Shown in pieces: positions 6,342 to 6,970 of a stretch of DNA of 6,970 nucleotides. A program made the position numbers and the translations under genes. Position 1 is the first letter of the stretch. The number at the start of each line of letters is the position of its first letter. Below the pieces are notes generated by a model, which searched no databases, had not been told where the DNA came from, and saw only the letters and a program-made list of their open reading frames with translations. This DNA is from Undibacterium sp. (GTDB taxonomy: Bacteria > Pseudomonadota > Gammaproteobacteria > Burkholderiales > Burkholderiaceae_D): NCBI GenBank assembly GCA_019752975.1, contig JAIELM010000085.1, positions 1 to 6,970 on the forward strand. The letters run 5' to 3'.

Positions 6342-6361
6342 CTAAAACCAAGATCACACTG

Positions 6362-6709
6362 TCACTCTTCTTCCGGCACAAAAATCCAAGCCAGAAGGTA
6401 AATCAAAAAACCAAAACCATAAAGCACAACGCAAAGTATAAAGATCATGCGCCAAATCCAAGTATCCAAACCAGTGAATTTGCCCAAACCTGCACACACA
6501 CCGCCCAGCCACTGATCGGTCTTAGAACGACGCAATTGGTTGATACGATGTGACAGGTTAGGATTCGAATTTTCAGATGAAAAATTCGAGGCCGTTTCCT
6601 TGCCATCTGAATTCAGTAAGCGTGCTTTAGCCTGAGCGAATTCTGCATCAGTCAATGCGCCTGACTGATGCAGTTCATGCAGATGTTGAATTTCGTCTGA
6701 GATGTTCAT
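6362..6709 (-). CDS. PspC-domain membrane protein with N-terminal SHOCT-like motif
   Basis: 115 residues in two parts. Residues 3-33 form a SHOCT-like short helical motif (HLHELHQSGALTDAEF then AKARLL), a small module often found at the ends of membrane or oligomeric proteins. After a Ser/Asn-rich linker (37-57) comes a PspC domain at about 58-112: LRRS, WLGGVCAGLG, then a hydrophobic membrane segment at about 85-111 ending in FVPEEE. PspC proteins of the phage-shock system sense inner-membrane stress in enterobacteria; many free-standing PspC proteins have no proven function, and no pspA or pspB is visible here. AAGGAC 4 nt before the ATG at 6709 supports the start. It begins 47 nt after odhB on the same strand and is probably co-transcribed with it, an unusual place for this gene. 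Family assignment is firm; function is not. Confidence 0.92.
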   Translation of the reverse strand: MNISDEIQHLHELHQSGALTDAEFAQAKARLLNSDGKETASNFSSENSNPNLSHRINQLRRSKTDQWLGGVCAGLGKFTGLDTWIWRMIFILCVVLYGFGFLIYLLAWIFVPEEE

Positions 6710-6756
6710 GCTTGTCCTTAGTAGTCCTGGATAGTCTTGATTAACAGCTGAGCTAT

Positions 6757-6970
6757 TTACAGGTCAAGTAATAAGCGTGCTGGATCTTCCAGCGCTTCTT
6801 TCATTGCAACCAAGCCCAAGACTGCTTCACGCCCGTCGATGATACGGTGATCATAGGACATGGCTAAGTAGTTCATAGGACGGATCACGATTTGACCATT
6901 TTCAACCACTGCGCGGTCTTTGGTAGCGTGCACACCAAGAATCGCTGATTGTGGTGGGTTAATGATAGGT
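6757..6970 (-). CDS. odhB: Dihydrolipoamide succinyltransferase (E2 of 2-oxoglutarate dehydrogenase), C-terminal end
   Basis: Only the last 70 residues and the stop are inside the window; the 5' part lies beyond the right edge. The fragment is the end of the catalytic acyltransferase domain. It holds the active-site motif DHRIIDG (His41 and Asp45 of the fragment), preceded by [15 protein letters not shown] and [12 protein letters not shown], and it ends in [10 protein letters not shown]. That ending closely matches SucB/OdhB rather than the pyruvate dehydrogenase E2. The enzyme moves the succinyl group from lipoamide to CoA in the TCA cycle and forms the core of the complex. It is followed by the pspC-like gene at 47 nt and then lpdA, which supplies the E3 component; odhA (E1) would be expected upstream, outside the window. 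Confidence 0.96.
   Translation of the reverse strand, partial: PIINPPQSAILGVHATKDRAVVENGQIVIRPMNYLAMSYDHRIIDGREAVLGLVAMKEALEDPARLLLDL

Larger units (their letters stand above)
5930..6361. other. Gene-free stretch with degenerate repeats between pspC-like gene and lpdA
   Basis: I see no credible coding region on either strand here; frames are short and interrupted. The stretch contains an AT-rich block (5931-6000), a hairpin repeat (6043-6103), a middle part without recognisable structure (about 6104-6280), and a C-rich part with a small hairpin (6281-6341). It lies inside what is usually a compact odhB-lpdA gene pair. Confidence 0.6.

Overview
The window reads as chromosomal DNA of a betaproteobacterium, most likely Burkholderiales and perhaps the Oxalobacteraceae/Undibacterium area. 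The main evidence is a minus-strand series of odhB (end only), lpdA and zapE, the order usual in that group. Base composition is moderate by eye (near or a little under 50% GC). The genus is an inference; no rRNA or other marker is present.

Right part (4433-6970, minus strand): the last 70 residues of the 2-oxoglutarate dehydrogenase E2 subunit (odhB), a small SHOCT+PspC membrane protein, a gene-free stretch of about 490 bp holding degenerate dispersed repeats, and a complete dihydrolipoamide dehydrogenase (lpdA). E2 and E3 belong to the same TCA-cycle complex; the pspC-like gene and the repeat-filled spacer separate them. An 11-bp perfect hairpin with a UUCG loop lies just after the lpdA stop.

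Middle part (2689-4195, minus strand): zapE, an AFG1-type P-loop ATPase linked to cell division. Its stop overlaps the start of a small secreted protein with two cysteines. This pair converges on a plus-strand PLP-dependent aminotransferase (1422-2606, YbdL/methionine aminotransferase type). The 82-bp convergent gap carries five tandem copies of an 11-bp unit.

Left part (1-1421, minus strand): a 374-residue coiled-coil protein of unknown function. Its C-terminal half is a strict 14-residue repeat: thirteen consecutive units with Arg/Lys at position 1 and Glu at position 5, without one insertion or deletion. A possible short two-helix membrane protein ends 12 nt before its start. The intergenic region towards the aminotransferase carries a 12-bp direct repeat followed by a hairpin. 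This left block is the least explained part of the window; the rest is mostly well-known housekeeping genes.
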